A program made the position numbers and the translations under genes. Of a stretch of 64,000 nucleotides of DNA, positions 1-8,603 are shown piece after piece; the first letter of the stretch is position 1; each line of letters opens with the position of its first letter. Source of the stretch: Paracoccus sp. (in: a-proteobacteria) (GTDB lineage: Bacteria > Pseudomonadota > Alphaproteobacteria > Rhodobacterales > Rhodobacteraceae); the NCBI RefSeq assembly GCF_030538755.1, contig NZ_JAUNTJ010000011.1:32561-96560 (forward strand). The letters run 5' to 3'. The notes under the pieces were generated by a model, which was not told the origin of the DNA, did no database searches, and worked only from the letters and a program-made list of their open reading frames with translations.

Positions 1-1
1 T

Positions 2-622
2 GCGCGCGATGTTCTGATCGAAAAGGAACGGTTGCAACGCGCCGTGCGGCAACAGCGTTTGCGTCGGGCATATCGGGCTGGGGGGCGTTTTCACTTTGCG
101 CCCTATTTGCAAAGCCTTGGCTATGCCGTGGCCGACGGGTTGCTGAAATATACGGTTGCTTATGGGCGCAAGCCTTTGCAGGCGGCGGTGCCGTTATTGT
201 TTCTGCTGCTGATCGGGGCGAATATCTTTGCGATTTCCGCGCTTGCCGGTCAGATCAAGCCCAATCTGCCGCAAATTCAGCGGGCCCCCGAATGGGTTGG
301 CTGCGCGATCCCGCAGGGGCAGTCACGCGGGAACCCGCCGGTGCAGGGGCGTGCGCTGACGGGGCAGACGCAAATGGCCTGTTTCCTGTCTCAGCCCGAG
401 GCGGCATCCTATCCGCGCTTCGATGCGCTGGTCTATTCCGCCGATACGCTGTTGCCCATTGTGTCACTGGAAATGCAAAGCTATTGGATACCAGATGACC
501 GCAAGCCGTTTGGCGGGTGGGCGCGGCTGTATCTGTGGCTGCACATCATGTCGGGCTGGGGGCTGACGCTGTTGGCCGTCGCGGGTTTTTCGGGCCTTGT
601 CAAATCGGATAACAGCAAATGA
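2..622 (+). CDS. C-terminal part of an unidentified two-TM membrane protein
   Basis: The frame is open from the left edge, so only the C-terminal part (about 206 residues) is present and the start lies outside the window. Two hydrophobic stretches are visible, one beginning AVPLLFLLLIGANIF about 55 residues in and one near the C-terminus (LWLHIMSGWGLTLLAVAGF). They flank a polar segment of about 100 residues with two Cys, probably on one side of the membrane. The stop codon overlaps the start of the next gene as ATGA, suggesting co-transcription. I do not recognise the family. Confidence 0.6.
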   Translation, partial: ARDVLIEKERLQRAVRQQRLRRAYRAGGRFHFAPYLQSLGYAVADGLLKYTVAYGRKPLQAAVPLLFLLLIGANIFAISALAGQIKPNLPQIQRAPEWVGCAIPQGQSRGNPPVQGRALTGQTQMACFLSQPEAASYPRFDALVYSADTLLPIVSLEMQSYWIPDDRKPFGGWARLYLWLHIMSGWGLTLLAVAGFSGLVKSDNSK

Positions 623-1047
623 CCAACCTGACCACGCGCATTCGTGCCAGTTTCGACCGCCAGACCATGATGGCGACCTTTGGGGCGCAGTTGGAATCCG
701 CCGAACCGGGGCGGGTGGTGATTTCGGCACCGATCTTGCCGGGGTCGCTGCAACAGCACGGGGCCGGGCATGCGGCGCTGACCTTTGGCATCGGCGATTC
801 GGCGGCGGGCTATGCCGCGCTGACGACCTTGCCCGAGGGGGCCGAGGTGATGACGGCGGAAATCAAGATCAACCTGATGTCGCCCGCTGTCGGCGATCGT
901 CTGGTGGCAGAAGGCCGGGTGATCCGCGCCGGGCGGCGGCTGGTGGTGGTGGCGTCCGATGTCTGGGCCGAAACGCCCAAGGGGCGCAAACATGTGGCCA
1001 TGCTGCAAGGGACGATGATCCCGGTCACGCCGGATGCGGCGGGCTGA
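619..1047 (+). CDS. PaaI-family hotdog thioesterase
   Basis: A 142-residue protein with the size and pattern of a single hotdog domain of the PaaI/YbdI type, which hydrolyses acyl-CoA thioesters in the cytoplasm. Visible hallmarks are the segment around GHAALTFGIGDSAAGYAAL (residues about 50-70), corresponding to the hotdog helix, and the later strands EIKINLMSPAVGDRLVAEG and RLVVVASDVWAE. The ATG overlaps the stop of the membrane-protein gene before it (ATGA). The substrate cannot be read from the sequence. Confidence 0.8.
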   Translation: MTNLTTRIRASFDRQTMMATFGAQLESAEPGRVVISAPILPGSLQQHGAGHAALTFGIGDSAAGYAALTTLPEGAEVMTAEIKINLMSPAVGDRLVAEGRVIRAGRRLVVVASDVWAETPKGRKHVAMLQGTMIPVTPDAAG

Positions 1048-1063
1048 CCCAAGGCAGGCTGAT

Positions 1064-1103
1064 CGCGCCCCGCCCTACATGAGGGGAAACAGGGCAGGGC
1101 GCG
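1064..1103. terminator. Inverted repeat between convergent genes
   Basis: CGCGCCC at 1064-1070 and GCCCT at 1072-1076 pair with AGGGC at 1091-1095 and GGGCGCG at 1097-1103, giving a 7+5 bp stem with one mismatch and a 14-base loop. It lies between the convergent thioesterase and folD genes. There is no clear T-tract, so a terminator role is an inference from position. Confidence 0.3.
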
Positions 1104-1177
1104 AAGCCGTTTCCGGGCGAGCGTCTTGCCCGGTTGATCCCTGACTAACTGATTCGGATTAAAAAGCGGTTAATCGC

Positions 1178-2053
1178 TTAGGGTGTCAGACCCTGCGGGT
1201 CGGGCAGGCCGTTTGCGCGCGCCGTCGCCGTCAGCGTGTTGGCCAGCAGGCAGGCGATGGTCATCGGTCCGACACCGCCCGGCACCGGGGTGATCGCGCC
1301 CGCCACCGGCTGCACCGCGTCGAAATCGACATCGCCGACCAGCCCCTCATCCGTGCGGTTGATGCCCACGTCGATCACCACCGCGCCGGGCTTAACCCAG
1401 TCGGCGGCCACCATTTTCGGGCGACCGACGGCGGCGACCAGAATATCGGCCTGACGGCACAGGCCGGGCAGATCCTGCGTGCGCGAATGCGCCACCGTTA
1501 CCGTGGCGCTGTCGCGCAGCAGCAGTTGCGCCATCGGCTTGCCGACGATGTTCGACCGCCCGATCACCACCGCGTTCTTGCCCGACAGATCGCCCAGGTG
1601 ATCGCGCAGCAGCATCAGGCAGCCCAGAGGCGTGCAGGGCACCATCGCCTTTTGCCCGGTCGCCAGCCGCCCGACGTTCAGGATGTGGAACCCGTCCACG
1701 TCCTTTTCGGGCGCGATGGCATTGATAACCGCCGATTCGTCCATATGCCGGGGCAGCGGCAGTTGCACCAGAATGCCGTTCACCGCCGGATCGTTGTTCA
1801 ACTGGTCGATCAGCGCCAGCAGATCGTCCTGGGCGGTGTCGGCGGGCAGGCGGTGTTCATAGGAATTCATCCCCACCTCGCGCGTCATCTTGCCCTTGGA
1901 GCGGACATAAACCGCCGAGGCCGGGTCTTCGCCCACCAGCACCACCGCCAGACCGGGGGCGATGCCGCGCGCTTTAAGCGCCGTCACCTCGTCGGCGATC
2001 CGGCTGCGCAGGCGGGCGGCAAAGGCTTTTCCGTCGATCAGCGTGGCGGTCAT
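1178..2053 (-). CDS. folD: Bifunctional methylenetetrahydrofolate dehydrogenase/cyclohydrolase FolD
   Basis: This 291-residue protein has the normal FolD length. It interconverts 5,10-methylene-THF, 5,10-methenyl-THF and 10-formyl-THF with NADP(H), supplying one-carbon units for purine and fMet synthesis. The catalytic YVxxK motif is YVRSK at 49-53. The substrate segment QLPLPRHMD follows near residue 97, then KDVDGFH, the Rossmann dinucleotide site GRSNIVGKP near 166, and the C-terminal signature [10 protein letters not shown]. Its ATG overlaps the stop of the chorismate mutase gene by 4 bp, so the two are probably one transcript. Confidence 0.95.
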   Translation of the reverse strand: MTATLIDGKAFAARLRSRIADEVTALKARGIAPGLAVVLVGEDPASAVYVRSKGKMTREVGMNSYEHRLPADTAQDDLLALIDQLNNDPAVNGILVQLPLPRHMDESAVINAIAPEKDVDGFHILNVGRLATGQKAMVPCTPLGCLMLLRDHLGDLSGKNAVVIGRSNIVGKPMAQLLLRDSATVTVAHSRTQDLPGLCRQADILVAAVGRPKMVAADWVKPGAVVIDVGINRTDEGLVGDVDFDAVQPVAGAITPVPGGVGPMTIACLLANTLTATARANGLPDPQGLTP

Positions 2054-2352
2054 GGGCGGTCCCCTTTCATCAGCGATTCTTCGCGGGCGATGGCGGTTTC
2101 GATCAACTGGCGCCAGATATGTTCGATCAGGTCGGGGTCCAGCCCGGCATCAGCGGCATGACGGCGCGCATTTGCGACCACCTGTTCCACGCGGGCGTCG
2201 ATGCGGGCGGGCAGGCCGTCGCGCATCTTGATCTGCGCCGCGCGGTCGATCAGCGCCGCCCGCCGCCCCAGCAGCGCGATCAGGTCTGTATCCAGCGTGT
2301 CGATGGCAGCGCGCAGGGCGGGCATATCGGGCAGGTCAGACGGGTTTTCCAT
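2050..2352 (-). CDS. Chorismate mutase, AroQ type
   Basis: A 100-residue all-helical protein converting chorismate to prephenate, the first step toward Phe and Tyr. It has the AroQ pattern: an N-terminal helix with [20 protein letters not shown], the KMRDG segment, a middle helix [13 protein letters not shown], and a last helix with [16 protein letters not shown] longer in-frame extension upstream is low-complexity and lacks a good ribosome site, so I placed the start at the ATG at 2352, which gives the usual monofunctional length. The 4-bp overlap with folD indicates coupled translation. Confidence 0.85.
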   Translation of the reverse strand: MENPSDLPDMPALRAAIDTLDTDLIALLGRRAALIDRAAQIKMRDGLPARIDARVEQVVANARRHAADAGLDPDLIEHIWRQLIETAIAREESLMKGDRP

Positions 2353-2488
2353 ATCAGGGGAATGCACCCTGCGCGGCGCGGGCGCAAGCCCGGCGGGGTT
2401 TTGGCTTTGAATGGGGCGCGGTCCCCCTGTTGCGCGCCATGACGGGGCCGGTTCGTCCGAATATCGCTGCCTGCCGCGTCGCGTATGA

Positions 2489-2516
2489 AAAAGGCGCGAC
2501 CATTGCCGCGCCTTTT
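2489..2516 (-). terminator. Rho-independent terminator after ftsH
   Basis: A perfect 10-bp stem, AAAAGGCGCG at 2489-2498 with CGCGCCTTTT at 2507-2516, encloses an 8-base loop. Read on the minus strand it ends in a U-run and sits 25 bases beyond the ftsH stop. The A/T tails on both sides would let it work in either direction, but no plus-strand gene ends here. Confidence 0.85.
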
Positions 2517-2541
2517 GCTGTGATGATGGCACCTGTCCGGC

Positions 2542-4440
2542 TTAGGCCGGGTTCGGCTCGCTGTCGGTCGGGGCGGGGCCGACGCCGCCGATTTTCGGCA
2601 CCGAGGCGACCGAGGGGATGGTGCTGGACGGGGTGTCGTCGTCACCGCCCAAAGCCTCGCCTCGGATGACTTTGCCGATTTCTTCGCCGGTGAGGGTTTC
2701 GTATTCCAGCAAGCCCTTGGCCAGCCGCTCGAATTCTTCGGATTTTTCCAGCAGGATGCGGCGCGCGTCCTGATAGCCGTCCTCGATCAGCTGACGCACC
2801 TCGGATTCGATCAGTTCCTTGGTGGTGGCCGAGACCGAGAACCCGCCGGTGTTGCCGGAATAGCCCTCATGCGCCTCGGCATAGTCCACCGCGCCCACCT
2901 TGTCGGACATGCCCCAGCGCATCACCATGGCGCGCGCCAACTGGCTGGCCTGCATGATGTCGCCTGCCGGGCCGTTCGAGACGCCTTCTTCACCGTATTT
3001 GATGATCTCGGCGGCCTTGCCGGCCATGGTCATGGTGATTTTCTGCTTGGCCTCGTCCTTGTGCATGTTCAGCCGGTCCATTTCCGGCAGGCTGACGACC
3101 ATGCCCAAAGCGCCACCACGCGGGATGATGGTGGCCTTATAGACCGGATCGCATTTCGGCAGCGACAGACCGACGATGGCGTGCCCCGCCTCGTGATAGG
3201 CGGTCTTTTCCTTTTGTTCCGGGGTCAGCACAAGACTGCGGCGTTCGACGCCCAGCATCACCTTGTCCTTGGCGTTTTCGAAATCTTCCATGCTGACAAA
3301 GCGGCGGCCGATGCGCGCAGCCATCAGCGCGGCCTCGTTCACCAGGTTCATCAGGTCTGCGCCCGAAAAGCCCGGCGTGCCGCGCGCGATGATGCGCAGA
3401 TCGACATCGGGACCGACCGGCACCTTGCGCGAATGAACGCCAAGGATTTTCTCGCGCCCCTTGATGTCGGGGTTGGGCACATGGATCTGGCGGTCAAAGC
3501 GGCCGGGGCGCAGCAGCGCCGGGTCCAGCACGTCTTTGCGGTTGGTGGCGGCGATGATGATGATGCCTTCGTTCGCCTCGAACCCGTCCATTTCCACCAG
3601 AAGCTGGTTCAGCGTCTGTTCGCGTTCGTCATTGCCGCCGCCGATGCCGACGCCGCGCGCCCGGCCCACCGCGTCGATTTCGTCGATGAACAGGATGCAG
3701 GGGGCGGATTTCTTGGCCTGTTCGAACATGTCGCGCACACGGCTTGCGCCGACGCCGACGAACATTTCCACGAAATCGGAACCCGAGATGGTAAAGAACG
3801 GCACGCCCGCCTCGCCCGCGATGGCGCGGGCCAGCAGGGTTTTCCCGGTGCCGGGCGGGCCGACCAGCAGCGCGCCCTTGGGGATTTTGCCGCCAAGGCG
3901 GCTGAATTTCTGCGGGTTACGCAGGAATTCGACGATTTCTTCCAGTTCTTCCTTGGCCTCGTCGATGCCCGCCACGTCGTCAAATGTGACGCGCCCGTGC
4001 TTTTCGGTCAGCAGCTTGGCCTTGGACTTGCCAAAGCCCATGGCCCCGCCGCGCCCGCCGCCCTGCATCCGGTTCATAAAGAAAATCCAGACGCCGATCA
4101 GCAGAATGAACGGCAGCCACACCCCCAGCAGGGACATGAAGCCCGAGCTTTGCTGTTTCACCACCCGCACCTCGACATTGCGGTCGATCAGGCGGTTGGC
4201 GATTTCCTCGCCCTCGGGGCGGACGGTGGCATAACGCTGGCCGTCGCGGGTCACAAAGCCGACATCCTCACCATCAATGGTGACGGATGCGACCTGATCG
4301 TTATTCACCCGCTGGATGAAGTCGGAATAGCTGATCTGGCGGCTGTTCATCTGCGCGGATTCGCCGCCGAACAGATTGAACAGCGCCAGAATCATCAGGA
4401 ACAGGACCACCCAGAAGGCGATATTGCGTGCGTTACCCAA
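2542..4440 (-). CDS. ftsH: ATP-dependent zinc metalloprotease FtsH
   Basis: FtsH is the membrane-anchored AAA+ protease that degrades misfolded and regulatory membrane and cytoplasmic proteins. Numbered from the chosen start, TM segments lie near 7-24 and 104-122. Walker A GPPGTGKT is at 194-201, Walker B FIDE at 251-254, the second region of homology [20 protein letters not shown] near 297-316, and the zinc motif HEAGH at 416-420. An ATG further upstream at 4512 gives 24 extra residues, but the TTG at 4440 is preceded by a strong GGAGG and gives the family's usual N-terminus and length (632 aa). It lies 68 bp after tilS on the same strand and is followed by a clear terminator. Confidence 0.96.
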   Translation of the reverse strand: MGNARNIAFWVVLFLMILALFNLFGGESAQMNSRQISYSDFIQRVNNDQVASVTIDGEDVGFVTRDGQRYATVRPEGEEIANRLIDRNVEVRVVKQQSSGFMSLLGVWLPFILLIGVWIFFMNRMQGGGRGGAMGFGKSKAKLLTEKHGRVTFDDVAGIDEAKEELEEIVEFLRNPQKFSRLGGKIPKGALLVGPPGTGKTLLARAIAGEAGVPFFTISGSDFVEMFVGVGASRVRDMFEQAKKSAPCILFIDEIDAVGRARGVGIGGGNDEREQTLNQLLVEMDGFEANEGIIIIAATNRKDVLDPALLRPGRFDRQIHVPNPDIKGREKILGVHSRKVPVGPDVDLRIIARGTPGFSGADLMNLVNEAALMAARIGRRFVSMEDFENAKDKVMLGVERRSLVLTPEQKEKTAYHEAGHAIVGLSLPKCDPVYKATIIPRGGALGMVVSLPEMDRLNMHKDEAKQKITMTMAGKAAEIIKYGEEGVSNGPAGDIMQASQLARAMVMRWGMSDKVGAVDYAEAHEGYSGNTGGFSVSATTKELIESEVRQLIEDGYQDARRILLEKSEEFERLAKGLLEYETLTGEEIGKVIRGEALGGDDDTPSSTIPSVASVPKIGGVGPAPTDSEPNPA

Positions 4441-4508
4441 GCGGGAGCCTCCGATACCACGGTTTCCCGGCAAGATAGGGATTATGGCGTCAGGTTCAAT
4501 GCGAATGC

Positions 4509-5741
4509 TCAATCAAGGTGAACAAGTCGGCCAAATTCCGTCGCGCCGCGCAGCGGTTCGGCGTGCCAGGGGGCCTGCGGGCGCAGGGCAGGCGCGGCCA
4601 GAACCCGGCCTTTGGCCCGGATCGCGGGGCTTGCCGCCGCTTCGTCGCGCGACAGGCCCGACAGACGCCAGTTCACCTGATCGAGCGATTCGAATCCAAG
4701 CGCCGCAACCGTCTGGCCCGGTGACAGGCCGTTGATCTGCCAGCGGTTGTCCCAGACCGGCGCATCGGTTTCGGCGGCGCGCATGGCGGCGGCGGGTTCG
4801 CGGATGACGCGGATGCGATCGCCGGCGGGCCAGAACAGCGCGCCGTCCAGCGTCACCCGGCTGCCTGCGGCCAAAGCGGCCAGCGCATGGGCAACCGTGG
4901 CGCGGCGGGGGGGATAGTCGGCGCCGGTGATCCAGCGGGCGGCGGCCACCGCCAGACGGCGCTGCACCTCGGGCGGGCTGAGGCGAAAGGGCGCGCGCGG
5001 CAGAACCAGGCTGCCTCGGTCGGCTGTTGCCTCGTCTGCCGCCTGCGCCGCGTAATGGGCCAGCGCGTCGCGGGCCTGCCCGATATTGCGCGCCGATTGC
5101 GCCAGTGCCGCCGGGTCCAGTTGCAGCGCCGCCATGGCCTTGCGGATGCGGATGCGGTCGAAATCGGCATTGTCGTTGCTGGGATCGTCGATCCAGCGCA
5201 GGCCGCGCTCGGCCAGCCAGTCGCGCAGGCTGGCCCGGCTGGCCGACAGCATCGGGCGCAGCCAGCGGATGCCAAAGGCGTCGCGCCATTCCGCCATTCC
5301 GGCAAGCCCGTCCACCCCCGCCCCGCGCGCCAGCCGCATCAGCAGGGTTTCGGCCTGATCGTCCTGCGTGTGGCCCAGCAGCACGGCGGGCAGATCATTC
5401 CGCTGCGCCCATCCCGACAACAGCCGCAGCCGCGCGTCGCGGGCATTGGCCATCAGGTTGCCCTCGGTCGTGTCGCGCTGCCATTTCAGCGTGGCATGAG
5501 GGATACCCAGCGTTTCCGCGACCTTTTGCGCCGTGCGGGCCTCGGCGGCGCTTTCGGGGCGCAGGCCGTGATCGACGGTGGCGGCCATCAGCCTGCGCCC
5601 ACGCGCCCAGCCATGCGCGATATGCAGCAGCGCGGTCGAATCGCCGCCGCCCGACAGCGCGATCCCCAGCGCAGGCAGATCGCCTGCCAGCCGGTCCAGC
5701 GAGGCACGGACACGGGATTCCGTGCTGGCCGTGTCAGCCAT
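4509..5741 (-). CDS. tilS: tRNA(Ile)-lysidine synthase TilS
   Basis: TilS uses ATP to attach lysine to C34 of tRNA-Ile(CAU), changing both its decoding and its charging. The PP-loop ATP site SGGGDS is at residues 30-35. Further N-terminal-domain marks are [10 protein letters not shown], the [19 protein letters not shown] segment and RWLRPML. The length, 410 residues, fits the family including the C-terminal RNA-binding part. It overlaps cpoB by 8 bp, placing it at the tail of the Tol-Pal operon, an arrangement I recall from other alphaproteobacteria. Confidence 0.93.
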   Translation of the reverse strand: MADTASTESRVRASLDRLAGDLPALGIALSGGGDSTALLHIAHGWARGRRLMAATVDHGLRPESAAEARTAQKVAETLGIPHATLKWQRDTTEGNLMANARDARLRLLSGWAQRNDLPAVLLGHTQDDQAETLLMRLARGAGVDGLAGMAEWRDAFGIRWLRPMLSASRASLRDWLAERGLRWIDDPSNDNADFDRIRIRKAMAALQLDPAALAQSARNIGQARDALAHYAAQAADEATADRGSLVLPRAPFRLSPPEVQRRLAVAAARWITGADYPPRRATVAHALAALAAGSRVTLDGALFWPAGDRIRVIREPAAAMRAAETDAPVWDNRWQINGLSPGQTVAALGFESLDQVNWRLSGLSRDEAAASPAIRAKGRVLAAPALRPQAPWHAEPLRGATEFGRLVHLD

Positions 5742-6666
5742 GTTCGGCCAGATCGGCGGCGGCTTCGGGATCGTCGATCAGCGGCAGCGACTGGCTGGCG
5801 CAATCCAGCGCGTTCAGCCTGCGGTTTGCCTCGTCCGCAGCGGCGCTGCCGGGAAAGCGGGCGGGGATTTCGGCCAGATACAGGCAGGCAGCCAGCGCAT
5901 CGCCGCTGTCGCTGATGACCCGCGCCAGTCCCAGCAGGCTGGCCCCGGCCTGCGGCCCGTCGGGTGCTGCGGCAAAGGATTCCAGCCACGCCGCCCCGGC
6001 CCCCTGCGGATCGCCCGCACTGTCCAGCGCCGCGCCGCGCAGAAACAGCGCATTCGCCGTCAGCGGCCCGCCGGCGTGGGTCTGGGCAAAGGCCGCGAAA
6101 AGTTCGGCCGCGCGTTGAAAGTCACCCTGACCGAGCACCTCCTGCGCCCGGTCGAATTCGGCCTGTTCCGTGGTCGAGGCCGGTGCCGCGCCGGCACCGC
6201 CGTTGCTGTCGGGGACGGGCGCGATCACCGGGGCGACCGGCGCGCCGCCCTGCGCCATGCTGCCCAGATCGGGCTGCGTCATCAGCGCGCCCAGATCGCA
6301 GGCCGGGTCCATCTCGCACAGGCGGAACTCGATGTCGTTGATGCGGCGGGTGCCATCGGTCACGACGTGGCCAATGCGGTTTTGCAACTGTTCGGTCTGG
6401 CCGGTCAGGCGGGCGATCTGCGCTTCGATCGCGTTCATGCGGTCGATGGCGCTGTCGCCGCCCGCCGCCTGAAAGCCCGCCGCGCCCGAGGCGTTCAGTT
6501 CGGCCCGCAGCGATTGCAGTTCGCTGGCCAGACTGCGCAACTGGGCGCGCAGATCGGCCAGGGTGGTGGCCGCTTCAGCCGCGGGCTGCGCCGGTGCCGT
6601 CAACGGCGCGGCACAGCACAGCGTCAGCGCGACCAGCCCGGCCCGCATGATCCGGCCCCGCATCAT
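5734..6666 (-). CDS. cpoB: Cell division coordinator CpoB (YbgF), Tol-Pal associated
   Basis: A 310-residue periplasmic protein. A signal peptide (about 1-26, ending near APAQPA) is followed by a coiled-coil trimerisation region (about 35-105, LRAQLRSLASELQSLRAEL) and a C-terminal TPR domain (about 165-300) starting at EFDRAQEVLGQGDFQRAAELF. In E. coli CpoB links the Tol-Pal machine to peptidoglycan synthesis at the division septum. Its ATG overlaps the pal stop (ATGA), and its end overlaps tilS. Confidence 0.92.
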   Translation of the reverse strand: MMRGRIMRAGLVALTLCCAAPLTAPAQPAAEAATTLADLRAQLRSLASELQSLRAELNASGAAGFQAAGGDSAIDRMNAIEAQIARLTGQTEQLQNRIGHVVTDGTRRINDIEFRLCEMDPACDLGALMTQPDLGSMAQGGAPVAPVIAPVPDSNGGAGAAPASTTEQAEFDRAQEVLGQGDFQRAAELFAAFAQTHAGGPLTANALFLRGAALDSAGDPQGAGAAWLESFAAAPDGPQAGASLLGLARVISDSGDALAACLYLAEIPARFPGSAAADEANRRLNALDCASQSLPLIDDPEAAADLAEHG

Positions 6667-7235
6667 ACCCCGGCCCCCGCGACAGGCGGCGCAACCGGCG
6701 CATCGGCGGGCGTCACGATGGTCACGGCCCGGCGGTTGCGGGCAAAACAGACCTCGGTCGAGCAGACCTCAAGCGGGCGTTCCTTGCCGAAAGAGCTGGT
6801 CTGCACCCGCGCGGTGTCGATGCCCTGCGCGATCAGGTATTCCTGCACCGCGCCCGCCCGCCGGGCACCCAGGGCAAGGTTATATTCGCGCGTGCCCTTT
6901 TCATCCGAGTGGCCCTCGATCCGGGCGGTAAAGCCGGTGTGCTGGCGCAGCCATTCCGCCTGACGGGTCAGGATCGCGCGGGCCTCGGCCGACAGGTTCA
7001 CCTCGTCCTGCATGAAGGTGACGGTATCGCCCACGGTGCCGCTGAAATAGGCCGCCGTCGCCTGCCCGCCCAAGTCGCCTTGCGTGATCCTGCCCTGATA
7101 GACCGCCCCGCGACCGCTGTTCACATAGGGGTCGGCGACCGGCTGCGGCGGGGCAGGCGGGGTGCAGGCCGCCAGCAGTGGCAGGGCCACGGCGGCGATC
7201 AGGGGAAAGCGGGGCGTCATGGCCGGTGTCCTCAT
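6663..7235 (-). CDS. pal: Peptidoglycan-associated lipoprotein Pal
   Basis: An outer-membrane lipoprotein that anchors the Tol system to peptidoglycan. The lipobox LLAAC places the lipidated Cys at residue 24, followed by a Pro-rich linker (TPPAPPQP). The C-terminal half is an OmpA-like peptidoglycan-binding domain, seen in the IEGHSDEKGTREYNLALG segment and GARRAGAVQEYLIAQGI. Met6 is a possible alternative start. It overlaps tolB by 4 bp and cpoB by 4 bp. Confidence 0.95.
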   Translation of the reverse strand: MRTPAMTPRFPLIAAVALPLLAACTPPAPPQPVADPYVNSGRGAVYQGRITQGDLGGQATAAYFSGTVGDTVTFMQDEVNLSAEARAILTRQAEWLRQHTGFTARIEGHSDEKGTREYNLALGARRAGAVQEYLIAQGIDTARVQTSSFGKERPLEVCSTEVCFARNRRAVTIVTPADAPVAPPVAGAGV

Positions 7236-8566
7236 GGCAAAAGCGGTCCCCAGGACGGGTCCGAGGCCGCGAAATCCAGATCCAGCGGCCGCATGTTACG
7301 GCCAGTGATGTCCACAGAATGCAGACGCGGCGCACCATCGCCACCGGGCGTTACACGGGTGAACATCACCACCCGGCCATTGGGCGCCCAGCTTGGGCTT
7401 TCGTCAAGGAACGATTCCGTCAGGCTGCGTTCGCCCGACCCGTCGGTGCGCATGGCGCCGATATGAAAGGTGTCGCCGTTCTGGCGGGTAAAGGCGATCA
7501 TATCGCCGCGCGGCGACCAGACGGGGCTGCTATAGCGTCCCTCGCCAAAGCTGATGCGCGCCGGCTCGCTGCCGGTCAGCGGCTGCACATACAGTTGCTG
7601 CGTGCCGGAACGGTCGCTTTCGAACACGATCTGGCTGCCATCGGGGCTGAAATCGGGCGAAGTGTCGATACCGGGCGATTCGGCCAGAGGCCGCGCGGCC
7701 CCGGTGGCGGCATCCATCAGCCAGATGTCGGAATTGCCCCGCTTTTCACGGGAATAGACGATCCAGCGGCCATCGGGCGACCAGCGCGGCGCAAAGGCCA
7801 TGCTGTCGCGCGCCGAGGTCAGCGGGCGCGAGGTGACGGATTCCACATCCATCACCCGAATCTGCGGCACCCCCGTTTCAAAGCTGGTGAACAGGATGCT
7901 GGTCCCGTCGGGGGAAAAGCGCGGCGACAGCACCAGATGAGAATCGTCGGTCAGCCAGACGGGGTTGGCACCGTCGAAATCCATCACCCCCAGCCGCATC
8001 CGGCGCGCGTCCTTGGGGCCGGTTTCCTGAATAAAGGCCACGCGGCTGTCGAAATAGGGGCCTTCGCCGGTCAGCCGGGCATAGATCTGATCGGCGATCT
8101 TATGCGCGGCGCGGCGCCAGTCGGCATGGGCGGTGACGAATTGCATCCCCTCGCCCAGGGGCTGGCCCGCCACCACGTCGAACAGGCGGAACTTGACGGT
8201 GACTTCGGCGGCATCACCTTCGCCCGTCACGGCCACATCGCCCGTGACCAGCGCCTGCGCATTGATCGCGCGCCAGTCGGCATAGGCGACGGGGCTGCGA
8301 AAGCTGGCGGGGGTGGTGATATGCGCCTCATCGGGGATGGCGCGGAACAGGCTGGTGCCGGTCAGATCGTCGATCACCACCTGCCGCACCTTCGCGGCCA
8401 TGTCCGCATCACCGTGAAAGGGTGCGATCGCCAGCGGCATGGGTTCGGTGACGCCATCGGTGATCTCGATCCGCAACGGGCCTTCCTGGTCTTGCGCAAA
8501 GGCGGGCGCCGCCAGCGGCAGGGCGGCGGTCAGCAAGGCGCAAAACGGGATCACACGGCAAAACAT
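7232..8566 (-). CDS. tolB: Tol-Pal system beta-propeller protein TolB
   Basis: A 444-residue periplasmic protein with a signal peptide ending at AFA-QD (about residue 25), an N-terminal alpha/beta domain, and a six-bladed propeller built from WD40-like repeats. Recurrent marks are LSPRFSPDGTSILFTS, APRWSPDGRWIVYSR, SPDFSPDGSQIVFES, SPVWSPRGDMIAF and SPSWAPNGRVVMFT. TolB relays between Pal and the inner-membrane TolQRA complex. It follows tolA after 37 bp and overlaps pal. Confidence 0.96.
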   Translation of the reverse strand: MFCRVIPFCALLTAALPLAAPAFAQDQEGPLRIEITDGVTEPMPLAIAPFHGDADMAAKVRQVVIDDLTGTSLFRAIPDEAHITTPASFRSPVAYADWRAINAQALVTGDVAVTGEGDAAEVTVKFRLFDVVAGQPLGEGMQFVTAHADWRRAAHKIADQIYARLTGEGPYFDSRVAFIQETGPKDARRMRLGVMDFDGANPVWLTDDSHLVLSPRFSPDGTSILFTSFETGVPQIRVMDVESVTSRPLTSARDSMAFAPRWSPDGRWIVYSREKRGNSDIWLMDAATGAARPLAESPGIDTSPDFSPDGSQIVFESDRSGTQQLYVQPLTGSEPARISFGEGRYSSPVWSPRGDMIAFTRQNGDTFHIGAMRTDGSGERSLTESFLDESPSWAPNGRVVMFTRVTPGGDGAPRLHSVDITGRNMRPLDLDFAASDPSWGPLLP

Positions 8567-8603
8567 ATCCGGTCCTTAGCAATGTTGGCCCTGCGGCGAA
8601 AGA

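Noticed and set aside
2869-4521. Long open frame on the plus strand opposite ftsH
   Set aside because: It is antisense to an unmistakable ftsH with all motifs; long antisense frames are expected in high-GC DNA with third-position bias. The translation is rich in His, Gln and Ala without domain features.
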